From JAFGCL01 sp964492335 (GTDB taxonomy: Bacteria > Chloroflexota > Dehalococcoidia > UBA2247 > RBG-13-53-26): DNA of 64,000 nt. A program made the translations under genes and the position numbers. Numbering within the stretch: position 1 is the stretch's first letter; each line of letters opens with the position of its first letter. Under the pieces are notes generated by a model, which searched no databases, was not told the origin of the DNA, and was given only the letters and a program-made list of their open reading frames with translations. Below, piece by piece: positions 40,710-49,817 of the stretch. The DNA lies in assembly GCA_964492335.1 (NCBI GenBank), contig CAZBJX010000003.1:1-64000 (forward strand), written 5' to 3'.

Positions 40710-42053
40710 GTGAAGACATCAACAGAGAGCACCGAGAACTGCCAGGTGGTGATGAGGGTCGAGGTCGGTCCGGAGGAGATGGACGCTTCGCTCAAGCACG
40801 CCTACCAGCACGTGGTGAAGGAGGTGGCCATCCCCGGCTTCCGGAAGGGGAAGGCGCCCCGCACCGTGGTGGAGGGCTACGTTGGCCGGCAGGCGCTGCG
40901 CAAGGAGGCCCTGGACCATCTGCTGCCCGAGATGTGCATGGAGATCGTCAAAGAGGAGAAGCTGGAGGTGGTGGCCCCGCCGCAGGTGGAGATGGTGCAG
41001 GAGGACCCGGTGGTCTTCAGGGCCACCTTCTCCCTGCGCCCGGTGATAGAGCTGGGGGACCACCGCGCCCTGCGGATGGAAAGGCCGGACCCCCGGGTGG
41101 AGGACAGCCAGTTGGACGGCTTCCTGGAGAACCTCCGGGAGCGCCACGGCGCCTGGGCGCCGGCGCCCCGGGCGGCGCAGTTCGATGACCTGGTGATCAT
41201 CGATGTCACCCAGGCGCAGAAGGGGGGCGAGACCCGCAAGCACGAGGGCCAGCAGGTCCTGCTGATGAAGGACTCCGTTATGCCCCTGCCGGGCTTCTCG
41301 GAGCACTTGGTGGGCCTGTCCGCGGGGGAGGAGAAGGAGTTCACCCTGACCTATCCCGAGGACCACCGGTTGAAGGAGCTGGCCGGCAAGGAGTTCGACT
41401 TCCAGGTCAGGGTCATCGAGATCAAGGAGAAGCGCCTCCCCGAGCTGAGTGACGAGTTCGCCAGGAGCCTGGGGGAGGGCCTGGACTCCGTGGAGGCCCT
41501 GCGCACCCACGCCGCCGACGTCTTAAGGAGGATGGAGCAGGAGCGCATCACCCGGGAGCACGAGCGCAAGGTGCTGGCGGCGGTGGTCGATTCGGCCGTC
41601 AGGCTGGAGTACCCGCCGGTGTTCGTGGAAGAGGAGATCAACCGGCTGATGAGGGACCGCGATATGGCCACCAGGGACCGGGGGGGCCTGCGGGCCTACA
41701 TGGCGGCCCTCGGGAAGTCCGAGGAGGACCTGCGGGAAGAACTGCGGCCCAGGGCCGAGGAGCAGGTGAGGCACGACCTGGTGCTGGGCAAGGTGGCCGA
41801 GGCGGAGCAGATCACGGTGGAGCCGGCCGAAGTTGATGCCGACGTGGAGGCCATGAAGAAGGGGGCCGGCGAGGGCAACCCCGGACTCCAGGAGCTCTTC
41901 GGGACGGCGCAGGCCCGCGAGGTGCTGGAGAACAGGCTGTATGCCCGGAAGGCGCTCTTGCGGCTGGTGGATATCGCCCTGGGCAATGCCCCTGGCGGAG
42001 TGGAAGAGCCGGCGGAAGCCGGGAAGGAGGCTAATGATGGTGAAGCGGCCTAG
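40710..42053 (+). CDS. tig: Trigger factor, ribosome-associated chaperone and prolyl isomerase
   Basis: This 447-aa three-domain protein has a ribosome-binding domain with the signature GFRKGKAP near 43-50, an FKBP-type PPIase domain of about 155-240 (DDLVIIDV, PGFSEHLVG, KEFTLTYPEDH), and a long helical chaperone domain to the end. It binds nascent chains at the exit tunnel. The start is GTG. It is followed by clpP, whose start overlaps its 3' end, so folding and degradation genes are coupled (the common tig-clpP order). No clpX follows. Confidence 0.94.
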   Translation: MKTSTESTENCQVVMRVEVGPEEMDASLKHAYQHVVKEVAIPGFRKGKAPRTVVEGYVGRQALRKEALDHLLPEMCMEIVKEEKLEVVAPPQVEMVQEDPVVFRATFSLRPVIELGDHRALRMERPDPRVEDSQLDGFLENLRERHGAWAPAPRAAQFDDLVIIDVTQAQKGGETRKHEGQQVLLMKDSVMPLPGFSEHLVGLSAGEEKEFTLTYPEDHRLKELAGKEFDFQVRVIEIKEKRLPELSDEFARSLGEGLDSVEALRTHAADVLRRMEQERITREHERKVLAAVVDSAVRLEYPPVFVEEEINRLMRDRDMATRDRGGLRAYMAALGKSEEDLREELRPRAEEQVRHDLVLGKVAEAEQITVEPAEVDADVEAMKKGAGEGNPGLQELFGTAQAREVLENRLYARKALLRLVDIALGNAPGGVEEPAEAGKEANDGEAA

Positions 42054-42657
42054 AGACATCATCCCCATGGTGGTGGAGACGGGGGCCAGGGGCGAGCGGG
42101 CCTTCGACATCTACTCGCTCCTGCTGAGGGAGCGGATCGTCTTCCTGGGCACCCCCATAGACGACCAGGTGGCCAACGTGATCGTGGCCCAGTTGCTCTA
42201 CCTGGACCGGGAGGACGCGGACAAGGACATCAGCCTGTACATCCACAGCCCCGGCGGGTACGTGCACTCGGGACTGGCCATCTATGATGCCATGCAGCTG
42301 ATCCGGTGCGACGTGTCCACCATATGCATCGGCATGACGGCCAGCCTGGCTGCCATACTGCTCTGCGCCGGGGTCAAGGGGAAGCGCCACGCCCTCCCCC
42401 ATGCCAAGATCATGCTGCATCAGCCCTCGGGCGGGCTGGGGGGGCAGGCCGCCGACATCAAGATCCAGGCTGACGAGATCATCAGGACTAAGAACACGCT
42501 GGACGAGCTGGTGGCCAGGCACACCGGCCAGACCCTGGAGAGGGTGCAGAAGGAGACCCAGCGCGACCGGTACATGACCGCCCAGGAGGCCCTGGAGTGG
42601 GGCATCATCGACGAGATCATAACCGGGAAAGAGGCCAAGAGCGAGGGGGCGAAGTGA
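42037..42657 (+). CDS. clpP: ATP-dependent Clp protease proteolytic subunit, first copy
   Basis: This 206-aa Ser protease subunit has catalytic Ser103 in GMTASLAA and His128 in IMLHQP, with the SPGGYVHSGLAIYDAM strand and handle region. The catalytic Ser region reads TASLAA where most ClpP have AASMGA. AAGGAGG lies six bases before the second of two adjacent ATG codons (42037), preferred over 42034. It overlaps tig by 17 bp. Confidence 0.92.
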   Translation: MVKRPRDIIPMVVETGARGERAFDIYSLLLRERIVFLGTPIDDQVANVIVAQLLYLDREDADKDISLYIHSPGGYVHSGLAIYDAMQLIRCDVSTICIGMTASLAAILLCAGVKGKRHALPHAKIMLHQPSGGLGGQAADIKIQADEIIRTKNTLDELVARHTGQTLERVQKETQRDRYMTAQEALEWGIIDEIITGKEAKSEGAK

Positions 42658-42686
42658 GCGGGGACGTTATCGGGAGGAAAAGGACC

Positions 42687-43280
42687 ATGTCCAACGGCAC
42701 GCCCATTGTGATAGAGCCCGGCGAGGGCGGTGAGCGCGCATATGACATCTACTCCCGGCTGCTCAAGGACCGGATAATCTTCCTGGGCGGAGTGGTGGAG
42801 GACGAGAAGGCCAACCTCATCGTGGCCCAGATGCTGCTCCTGAACAGCCAGGACCCCAAGAAGGACATCCGCTTCTTCATCAACTCCCCCGGTGGCTCGG
42901 TCTCGGCGGGCCTGGCCGTCTATGACGCCATGCAGTCGCTGGGCTGCGACGTCAGCACCTACTGCGTCGGCCTGGCGGCCAGCATGGGGGCGGTGCTGCT
43001 GATGGGGGGCCGGAAGGGCAAGCGCTTCGCCTTGCCCAACTCCAGTGTCCTGCTGCACCAGCCCCTGATCCGCGGCAGCATCACCGGCCCGGCGACGGAC
43101 CTGCAGATCGAGGCGGAAGAGATGCTCCGGGTGCAGTCCAGGCTGTACCGGATCATCAGCGCCAACACCGGCAAGCCCCTCACGCAGATCGAAGAGGACT
43201 GCGACCGCAACTACTGGCTGGATGCCGACCAGGCCCGGCAGTACGGGGTGGTGGACAGGGTCCTGGAGAAGATCGGCTAG
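42687..43280 (+). CDS. clpP: ATP-dependent Clp protease proteolytic subunit, second copy
   Basis: This 197-aa paralogue of the gene just upstream (29 bp apart) has canonical Ser99 in GLAASMGAVLL and His124 in VLLHQP. It is the more typical ClpP. The two adjacent and clearly diverged copies could form a mixed two-ring ClpP1P2 complex as in actinobacteria; that is inferred. The ATG has GGGAGGAAAAGGA upstream. Confidence 0.93.
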   Translation: MSNGTPIVIEPGEGGERAYDIYSRLLKDRIIFLGGVVEDEKANLIVAQMLLLNSQDPKKDIRFFINSPGGSVSAGLAVYDAMQSLGCDVSTYCVGLAASMGAVLLMGGRKGKRFALPNSSVLLHQPLIRGSITGPATDLQIEAEEMLRVQSRLYRIISANTGKPLTQIEEDCDRNYWLDADQARQYGVVDRVLEKIG

Positions 43281-43371
43281 CCGGGGCCGGCCGGTCACGC
43301 CGGTCCCCCGGGCGACCCGTCACGTCGCCGGGAGTCCCTGCGGATGCCGCGGAGTCCTCGAGGGGGGCCCG

Positions 43372-44172
43372 TCACCCCGTCAGGCGGTCGATCTCCTCGG
43401 TCAGGTCGTAGCCGGGGATGGCCCGTCCGTGGCGGTCCACTACCTTCTCGCCCTCGATGCGCACCTCTCCCCGGCTGAAGGCCTTGATGGTGGACAGGAC
43501 CAGCGGATGCTCCCGGATGACGCCCTGCTGCCGTATCAGCTTGAAGAGGGCGTTGTCCTCTCCCTCCCGGGCCTTCACCTGCTCCACCGGCAGGCCCTCG
43601 ATCCGGGCCCAGAGCCGGTCGTAGGCCCCGCCGCGCAGCGGGAAGGTGCAGTAGGCCACCGGCGGGCCCTGGTCCAGCTCCGGCGTCACCAGGTGCATCA
43701 TGGCCCCGGTGCCGGCGGCCTTCTCTGCGATCAGCTGCCAGATCACCTCCTGCCAGGTGCCCCTGGGCCCGCCGGGGGCGGCGGGGTGCAGGTTGACCAT
43801 CTGGTAGCGGCGGCACATCTCGGCGCCCACCACCAGCATGTATCCGGCCAGCACCGCCAGGTCCTGGCGCAGCCCCTCCGCCGCGAGCAGCCGCATCACC
43901 TCGCGGTCGTACTCCAGGCGCCACCGGTCCGGGGACCGGGCCTTGAGCTCGCGCCGGTACTTCCTCGACGAGAAGCAGACCAGGGGGATGCGGTAGCTCC
44001 TGACCAGGTCGATGAACTGGTCGCTGCCGGGCGCCTCGCCGGGATCGCGGCTGCAGAACACGAAGGAGATGGCAGCCCCCAGCGTCCCCTCGCGGGCCCT
44101 CTCCTGTGCGGCGGTGAGCAGCCCGCGGGAGCCCGGGCCGCGACCGGTGGAGAACCAGCCTACCCGATACAC
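43372..44172 (-). CDS. Formyltransferase-family protein (PurN-like)
   Basis: This 266-aa protein has the formyl-transferase N-terminal fold. DLAVLAGYMLVV leads to the catalytic pair in VNLHPAAPGGPRGTW (Asn and His), and ELDQGPPVAY supplies the Asp, matching the Asn-His-Asp set of GAR transformylases. The N-terminus GWFSTGRGPGSRGLL differs from the PurN phosphate-binding GNGSN, and the C-terminal 60 aa are extra. The substrate may therefore not be glycinamide ribonucleotide. It lies 9 bp downstream of a PHP-domain gene. Confidence 0.82.
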   Translation of the reverse strand: MYRVGWFSTGRGPGSRGLLTAAQERAREGTLGAAISFVFCSRDPGEAPGSDQFIDLVRSYRIPLVCFSSRKYRRELKARSPDRWRLEYDREVMRLLAAEGLRQDLAVLAGYMLVVGAEMCRRYQMVNLHPAAPGGPRGTWQEVIWQLIAEKAAGTGAMMHLVTPELDQGPPVAYCTFPLRGGAYDRLWARIEGLPVEQVKAREGEDNALFKLIRQQGVIREHPLVLSTIKAFSRGEVRIEGEKVVDRHGRAIPGYDLTEEIDRLTG

Positions 44173-44181
44173 CCGGTCACC

Positions 44182-44844
44182 TCAGCTCCTGATGATTTTC
44201 TTCTTGATGTGCCTGATGAGGCCGGCCGTGTGCACCATGGGGCAGGTGTAGCGGCCGTGGACCCTTCCCCGGGCCAGGGACTGGCGGAAGGAAGCGATGT
44301 CGTCGAACTCGGGCATCTCCACGTATGCGTGGCCGATCTCGCCGGGGGTGTGGGCGTCGCTGCCCGCGCTCTGCAGCAGACCGTGCCTGGCGGCGAAGGC
44401 CAGCGCCTTGCCGTTGGGGTTGCCCAGCCGCAGTGCCCGGGCGTTGAAGACCTCCACCACGTCCAGGTCCTTGATGGAGGCCTCTATGCGCTGCTGGCCG
44501 CGCCCGGCGATGCCCCTCATGTAGTCGAAGGGGTGCGGCAGGCAGACCAGGCCGCCCTGGGACTTGATGTGCTTGATGGCCTCCTCCACCGGGATGTTGC
44601 CGGGCACCTGCCTGGTGAGGAACATCCCCATGATCTCCCCCTGCGGGGTGATGAGGACCTCCTGGGCCACGATCACCCGGAAGGGGGAGATCTCCCGCAG
44701 CCGCAGGGCCCCCTCAATGGTGCCGTGGTCGGCCACGGCGATGCAGTTGATGCCCAGGCGCTGGCAGCGCTCGATGACGGCCTCCGGGGACGTGTCGCAG
44801 TCGAACGAGGCGCTGGTGTGAAGGTGCAGGTCGGCCTTCAGCAT
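44182..44844 (-). CDS. PHP-domain metal-dependent phosphoesterase
   Basis: This 220-aa PHP-fold hydrolase has the metal-binding motifs DLHLHTSASFD at residues 5-15, ADHGTI near 39-44, LPHPFD and AGSDAHTPGEIGHAY. Such stand-alone proteins hydrolyse nucleotide or other phosphomonoesters, or act in oligoribonucleotide turnover. The exact substrate is unknown. It is short compared with YciV-type proteins and lacks their insertion. It is paired with the PurN-like gene downstream and the M24 peptidase gene upstream. Confidence 0.87.
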   Translation of the reverse strand: MLKADLHLHTSASFDCDTSPEAVIERCQRLGINCIAVADHGTIEGALRLREISPFRVIVAQEVLITPQGEIMGMFLTRQVPGNIPVEEAIKHIKSQGGLVCLPHPFDYMRGIAGRGQQRIEASIKDLDVVEVFNARALRLGNPNGKALAFAARHGLLQSAGSDAHTPGEIGHAYVEMPEFDDIASFRQSLARGRVHGRYTCPMVHTAGLIRHIKKKIIRS

Positions 44845-44890
44845 GGCGGCCTCCCCCGCCCCCGTGACGGGGCGGCGCGGCGGGCCGGCC

Positions 44891-45988
44891 TCACGGGGCC
44901 TCCATCGGGGGGGCGTCCTTGAGGGCCCTGGTCAGCGGCTGCGCCCGGCCGCTCCTGAGGGCCACCGTGTCCTCGATCCGCACCCCTCCCCAGTCGGTGA
45001 TGTAGACCCCCGGCTCCACGGTGAAGACCATGTTCTCCTCGATGACGTCAGCCGAGCCGGCGGAGACCCTGGGGCTCTCGTGGACGGCCAGCCCCACGCC
45101 GTGGCCCAGGCCGTGGCCGAAGGCCTCGCCGTACCCTGCCCGGGTGATGACGGCCCGGGCGATGCCGTCCGCCTGGGCGCCCGTCATGCCGGCCCGGATG
45201 CCGTCCAGGGCCGCCAGTTGCGCCTGCAGGACCAGGCCGTAGATGGTGCGGAACCGCTCGGGGGGCTGGCCCAGGCACAGCGTGCGGCTGAGGTCGCTGC
45301 AGTAGCCCCTCCAGCGGGCGCCGATGTCGAAGATGATGGGCTCCCCCTCGGCGAAGGGGCGGTGGGTCGGCCTGGCGTGGGGCAGGGCGGCGTTCGGGCC
45401 GGAGGCCACGATGACGTCGAAAGGCAGCGGCTCGCTGCCGCCTTCACGCAGGCACTTCTCCACCTCCCATGCCGCCTCCTTCTCCGTCATCCCCGGGCGG
45501 GCGCGGGCGGCGATCTCGTTCATGGCCATGTCGGCGATGAAGGCGGCCCGCAGTATGCAGGAGACCTCCTCTTCGTCCTTGACCGCCCGCAGGGCATCGA
45601 CGATCCCCTCGGTGGGCACCAGCTCCACTCCGGCCTTCTCCGCATCCTCCGACAGGCGGCGGAACCGGGCCACCGGGACCAGGTTGGCCTCAAACCCCAC
45701 CCTGGCCCCCGGGGAGAGCCCCGAGACCAGGGCGGCGGACCCGGTGGCAGAGGCAGTCAGCGGGAGGACGGTGAAGCCGGGGGCCTCCTGCCTGGCCTGC
45801 TCATGGTAGATGAAGTCCGTGGCCAGCATGGCCCTGTCCTGCGAGACCAGCAGGGTGGCCGCAGGCCCGCCGGAGCCGGTGAACCCGCTGACGTAGCGGC
45901 AGTCCTCCGGCCTGGTCATCAGGATGGCGTCCAGGCCCCGCTCCGCCAGCCGGAGGCGGAGCGCGTCAAGCCGCCGGTCTACTCCCAA
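44891..45988 (-). CDS. Xaa-Pro aminopeptidase family protein (M24)
   Basis: This 365-aa two-domain peptidase has an N-terminal creatinase-like domain and a pita-bread catalytic domain. The five metal ligands are visible: two Asp (IIFDIGARW and CSDLSRT), His in GHGLGHGVG, and two Glu in FTVEPGVYI and RIEDT. It should remove N-terminal residues preceding proline. The length fits PepQ/YpdF-type enzymes. The start overlaps aroQ by 10 bp, in the topA-aroQ-peptidase operon. Confidence 0.92.
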   Translation of the reverse strand: MGVDRRLDALRLRLAERGLDAILMTRPEDCRYVSGFTGSGGPAATLLVSQDRAMLATDFIYHEQARQEAPGFTVLPLTASATGSAALVSGLSPGARVGFEANLVPVARFRRLSEDAEKAGVELVPTEGIVDALRAVKDEEEVSCILRAAFIADMAMNEIAARARPGMTEKEAAWEVEKCLREGGSEPLPFDVIVASGPNAALPHARPTHRPFAEGEPIIFDIGARWRGYCSDLSRTLCLGQPPERFRTIYGLVLQAQLAALDGIRAGMTGAQADGIARAVITRAGYGEAFGHGLGHGVGLAVHESPRVSAGSADVIEENMVFTVEPGVYITDWGGVRIEDTVALRSGRAQPLTRALKDAPPMEAP

Positions 45989-46425
45989 GCCTTTCCCCTC
46001 AGCTCGGCCACCAGGGCCCTCAGGGCGGCGATGTAGCCCCTCCAGCCCAGCCCGGTGACCTGGCCCCGGGCGATGGGGGCGATGATCGACCTCTGGCGGA
46101 ACTCCTCCCGGGCGTAGATGTTGGACAGGTGCACCTCGACGACGGGGAGGTTGGTGTCCAGCAGCGCGTCGCGCAGCGACAGGCCGTAGTGGGTGAGGGC
46201 CCCGGCGTTGATCAGGATGCCGTCCGCCCCGCCCCCCTCCGTCTGCAGGAAGTCCACCAGGTCGGCCTCGCTGTTGGACTGGAAGGCGGCCACCTCCGTG
46301 TCGATCTCGGCGGCGTGCTGCTCGATGAGCTCGTTGATGTCGTCCAGGGACTTCTCGCCGTAGATGACCTTGCTTCTCTTGCCCAGGATGTTCAGGTTGG
46401 GTCCGTGCACGATGAGGATCTTCAT
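45979..46425 (-). CDS. aroQ: 3-dehydroquinate dehydratase type II
   Basis: This 148-aa dodecameric enzyme carries out the third step of the shikimate pathway. It has HGPNLNILGKR, the catalytic Tyr22 (VIYG), FQSNSEADLVDFLQ, NAGALTHYGLSLRDAL and VEVHLSNIYAREEFR with the catalytic His. The ATG overlaps topA as ATGA, and the 3' end overlaps the peptidase gene by 10 bp. The frame continues far upstream inside topA, but that part is out of frame with TopA and not real. Confidence 0.95.
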   Translation of the reverse strand: MKILIVHGPNLNILGKRSKVIYGEKSLDDINELIEQHAAEIDTEVAAFQSNSEADLVDFLQTEGGGADGILINAGALTHYGLSLRDALLDTNLPVVEVHLSNIYAREEFRQRSIIAPIARGQVTGLGWRGYIAALRALVAELRGKAWE

Positions 46426-48428
46426 TTCTTCTTCTCCGAAGGCGTTTTTCGCTTCTTTCGCGAGCCCCTGCGCCCGTAGCGCCCCTTGAAGGTCTTCTCT
46501 CTTTCCTCGCCCTCGCCGGCCCCGTCGGCCCGGGGCAGGGCCCTGGTGGTGCGGCACTTGGGGAAGCCGGTGCAGGCCACGAAGCGGCCGAAGCGCCCCA
46601 TCCTGATGACCATGGGCATGCCGCAGTCGGGGCAGACCTCGTCGGTGGGCTGGTCCGGCTCCTTCATCTTGACCATCTCCACGTTGGCCTTCTGGAGGGT
46701 GACCTCGAAGGGAGTGTAGAACTCGCGGATGGTCTCTTCCCACGCCTGCCTGCCCTGGGCGATCTCGTCCAGCTCCTCCTCCATGTGCGCGGTGAAGCCG
46801 GTGTCCACGATCGACGGGAAGTGGGCCACCAGCACCTTGTTCACCGTTTCGCCCAGCTCCAGGGGGTGCAGGCGCCCCTCCCTGGTCCGGACGTAGCCCC
46901 TCTGGCGGATGGTGCTGATGATGGGGGCATAGGTGCTGGGGCGGCCGATGCCCTTCTCTTCCAGGGACTTGATCAGGGTGGCCTCGGTGTACCTCGGCGG
47001 GGGCTCGGTGAAGTGCTGGTCCGGGGTCACCCGCAGGGCCTTCAAGGCGTCGCCCTCCGCCAGGGGCGGCAGGGCGGACTTGCCCTCCTCCGCGTCCCCG
47101 TTGGGCTCGTCCTTGCCCTCGCTGTACAGCACCAGGAAGCCCCGGAAATGGGGCACGGACCCGGCGGCCTTGAAGAGGTAGGTGGGGGCCGCCCCCGCCT
47201 CCGGCGGCCTGGCCTCGATGTCCACGGACGTGGTGTCGAACTGGGCGGCCGCCATCTGGCTGGCCATCATGCGTTCCCAGATGAGGCGGTAGAGCCTGGC
47301 CTGCTCGTTGGACAGGTGGGCCTTGACGGTGTCCGGGTGGCGGTCGATCCTGGTGGGCCGGATGGCCTCGTGGGCCTCCTGGGCGCCCTTGGCCTTCTTG
47401 GTGAAGACCCTGGCGTGCGGGGGCACGAACTCCTTGCCGAACCTGTCGGCAATGAAGCGGCGGGTCTCGGCCAGGGCCGACTCGGCCACCCGGGTGGAGT
47501 CCGTGCGCATGTAGGTGATCAGGCCCGCCTGGCCCTCGCCGCCGATGGGCAACCCTTCATAGAGCTGCTGCGCCACGGCCATGGTGCGCTGGGCTGTGAA
47601 CCGCAGCTTGCGCCAGGCCTCCTGCTGGAGGGTGCTGGTGATGAAGGGCGGAGATGGCTGGCGGGAGACCCTCTTCTTCTTCACCCGGGTGACGGAGTAG
47701 GCCGCCTGCTCCAGCAACGCGGCCAGCGGGACCGCCTCCGCCTCCCGGGTGATCTCCAGCTTCGCTTTCTCCCCCTTGATGCCGGACAGCCTGGCGATGA
47801 AGGGGGAGGGCTTCTTTTCGTGGCCCTCGCGGGCCAGCTCGGCCTCGATGGTCCAGTACTCCTGCTGCACGAAGCGGCGGATCTCGTCCTCGCGCTCCAC
47901 GATCATCCTCAGGGCCACGGACTGGACGCGACCGGCGGACAGCCCGCTCCTCACCTTCTTCCACAGCAGGGGGCTGATCTTGTAGCCCACCAGCCGGTCC
48001 AGCACGCGGCGGGCCTGCTGGGCGTTCACCAGGTTCATGTTGATGTGCCGCGGGTGCCGGAAGGCGTCCTTGATGGCTTCGTCGGTGATCTCGTGGAAGA
48101 CCACGCGGAAGGTGGGGGTGTCCTCCATGCCTACGGCCTCGATGAGGTGCCAGGAGATGGCCTCGCCCTCGCGGTCCGGGTCCGTGGCCAGGTAGATGGC
48201 CTTGGCCTTGGCGGCGGCCTCCTTGATCTCCTTGACCACCGTCCTCTTGGCCTGGGGGACCACGTAGCGGGGCACGACCCCCTCGTTGAGCGACACCCCG
48301 AGGCTCTTCTGCGGCAGGTCCCGCACGTGCCCCATAGAGGCCTTGACGGTGTACTGGCTGCCCATGATCTTGTCCAGAGTCCTGGCCTTGGCCGGGGACT
48401 CCACTACTACCAGGTTCTTCTTGGCCAT
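46422..48428 (-). CDS. topA: DNA topoisomerase I
   Basis: This 668-aa type IA enzyme relaxes negative supercoils. It has the Toprim domain VVVESPAKARTLDKI with YLATDPDREGEAISW, the active-site Tyr in TYMRTDSTR near residue 306, and the KSLEEKGIGRPSTYA segment. It ends with only one C4 zinc finger (about 615-640, CPDCG and KCRT) and a Lys/Arg-rich tail; E. coli TopA has several fingers. It is 10 bp downstream of dprA, a common pairing. Confidence 0.95.
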   Translation of the reverse strand: MAKKNLVVVESPAKARTLDKIMGSQYTVKASMGHVRDLPQKSLGVSLNEGVVPRYVVPQAKRTVVKEIKEAAAKAKAIYLATDPDREGEAISWHLIEAVGMEDTPTFRVVFHEITDEAIKDAFRHPRHINMNLVNAQQARRVLDRLVGYKISPLLWKKVRSGLSAGRVQSVALRMIVEREDEIRRFVQQEYWTIEAELAREGHEKKPSPFIARLSGIKGEKAKLEITREAEAVPLAALLEQAAYSVTRVKKKRVSRQPSPPFITSTLQQEAWRKLRFTAQRTMAVAQQLYEGLPIGGEGQAGLITYMRTDSTRVAESALAETRRFIADRFGKEFVPPHARVFTKKAKGAQEAHEAIRPTRIDRHPDTVKAHLSNEQARLYRLIWERMMASQMAAAQFDTTSVDIEARPPEAGAAPTYLFKAAGSVPHFRGFLVLYSEGKDEPNGDAEEGKSALPPLAEGDALKALRVTPDQHFTEPPPRYTEATLIKSLEEKGIGRPSTYAPIISTIRQRGYVRTREGRLHPLELGETVNKVLVAHFPSIVDTGFTAHMEEELDEIAQGRQAWEETIREFYTPFEVTLQKANVEMVKMKEPDQPTDEVCPDCGMPMVIRMGRFGRFVACTGFPKCRTTRALPRADGAGEGEEREKTFKGRYGRRGSRKKRKTPSEKKK

Positions 48429-48438
48429 TCTCTCCGAT

Positions 48439-49593
48439 CTAGTTCAGTATGTAGTTCATGCCGCCCACCTGCCGGGCCAGTCCCTTGATCTCCAGCATAG
48501 CCAGGGTGCTGGTCACGGTTGGCGTCGGCAGTCCGCTGGCGCGGCAGAGCGCATCGATGTGGGTGGCCTCCCGGGTGAGGTGCATCAGCACCCGGGCCTC
48601 GGTGTCGGTGGCGGCCGCCGCGTCCTTCAACTCCAGCTGGCGCGCTGTCCTCGTCAGCTGGAGCTCATCGAAGATGTCGCGGGTGTGGCGCACCAGCTTG
48701 GCCCCCTGCAGTATCAGGGAGTTGGTGCCGCTGGAGAGCGGCGAGAATATGCTGCCCGGGATGGCGAAGACCTCGCGGTTCTGGTCCGCGGCGAGCTTGG
48801 CGGTCAGCAGCGCCCCGCTGCCCTCGCCGGCCTCTGCCACCAGGACCCCCAGGCTTATCCCGCTGATGATGCGGTTGCGGCGGGGGAAGTGCTCCGGCCG
48901 GGGCCCCATGCCGAGGGGGTACTCGCTGATGAGGGCGCCCTGGAGCGCTATCCTGCGGGCCAGGGGGGCGTGGCCGGCGGGGTAGACCGTGTCCAGCCCG
49001 CACCCGGTGACGGCCAGGGTGCGCCCCCCGGCGTCCAGGGCGGCTCGATGGGCAACGCCGTCGATGCCGGCGGCCAGGCCGCTGACCACGGTGACCCGGT
49101 GGCGTGCCAGGTCCCGGCTGATCTCCTCCGCCGCCTGCCGGCCGTACTGGGACGGCCGCCTGGTGCCCACCACCCCCACCGCCGCCTCGTCATCGGGCAG
49201 GAGCGTGCCCATCACGTAGAGCAGGATGGGGCAGTCGGAGATCTCCCTGAGCCGGGGCGGGAAGAGGGGATCGTCCGGGGACAACGCCTTCACCTGGAGC
49301 CGCTGCATCTTCTCCATCTCGTGGTCCAGGGAGAGCGCGGCCCGCGTGGCCGCCAGGGCCTCGGCCGCAGCGGCGGGCAGCCCGGCGGACTTGAGCCCCT
49401 GCGGCGTGCCGTGCCACGCCCTCTCCAGATCGCCGAAGTGGCGCAGCAGGAGGGAGAGCCTCGCCCGCCCGATGCCCGGAACGTGGGTGAAGCCGACGAG
49501 GTAGGGCAGCTGTTCAGGACTGATTCTCACGGGGCTGCTCGATTCGTCTTGCCCTTGAAGCCCGGCCTCCCGCCCGGACCCCCGGCGGGACAT
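48439..49593 (-). CDS. dprA: DNA processing protein DprA
   Basis: This DprA/Smf protein of about 384 aa protects incoming single-stranded DNA and loads RecA in natural transformation. It has a helix-hairpin-helix-like N-terminus (HVPGIGRARLSLLLRHFGD), the Rossmann core (GVVGTRRPSQYG, VVSGLAAGIDGVAHRAAL, FPRRNRIISG, GSGALLTAK) and a DprA winged helix at the C-terminus. The start is uncertain: the open frame runs back through tRNA-Ser, and the ATG at 49593 has no strong ribosome site. With type IV pilus genes also present, natural competence is conceivable. Confidence 0.9.
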   Translation of the reverse strand: MSRRGSGREAGLQGQDESSSPVRISPEQLPYLVGFTHVPGIGRARLSLLLRHFGDLERAWHGTPQGLKSAGLPAAAAEALAATRAALSLDHEMEKMQRLQVKALSPDDPLFPPRLREISDCPILLYVMGTLLPDDEAAVGVVGTRRPSQYGRQAAEEISRDLARHRVTVVSGLAAGIDGVAHRAALDAGGRTLAVTGCGLDTVYPAGHAPLARRIALQGALISEYPLGMGPRPEHFPRRNRIISGISLGVLVAEAGEGSGALLTAKLAADQNREVFAIPGSIFSPLSSGTNSLILQGAKLVRHTRDIFDELQLTRTARQLELKDAAAATDTEARVLMHLTREATHIDALCRASGLPTPTVTSTLAMLEIKGLARQVGGMNYILN

Positions 49594-49641
49594 CGGTGCA
49601 AGAGGTAATGTTATCACAGAGGGCAAGGGGAAGGAAGGCGG

Positions 49642-49726
49642 CGGAGAGGGTGGGATTCGAACCCACGGTCGCTTGCGCGACACACGCTCTCCAGGCGTGC
49701 CTGATCGTCCACTCCAGCACCTCTCC
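49642..49726 (-). tRNA. tRNA-Ser (anticodon GGA)
   Basis: 85-nt type II tRNA with acceptor GGAGAGG/CCTCTCC, anticodon loop CTGGAGA giving GGA, a long variable arm (GTCGCGCAAGCGAC) and T loop GGTTCGAATCC. CCA is not encoded. It reads UCC/UCU. Confidence 0.93.
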
Positions 49727-49817
49727 CGCGCCGGCACCTACTATGATATCCTATCCGGTCCTCAACATGGTAGTCGCGGCCCGCGGCGCCGGCCGGCTGC
49801 CTGTTCCCTGAAGGCCC

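Noticed and set aside
45979..46743. A longer version of aroQ extending into topA
   Set aside because: The extension is out of frame with TopA and not homologous to AroQ; the ATG at 46425 gives the standard enzyme.
46785..48488. A 567-codon open frame on the plus strand opposite topA
   Set aside because: It is a Gly/Leu/His/Arg-rich mirror of topA with no start signal or motif.
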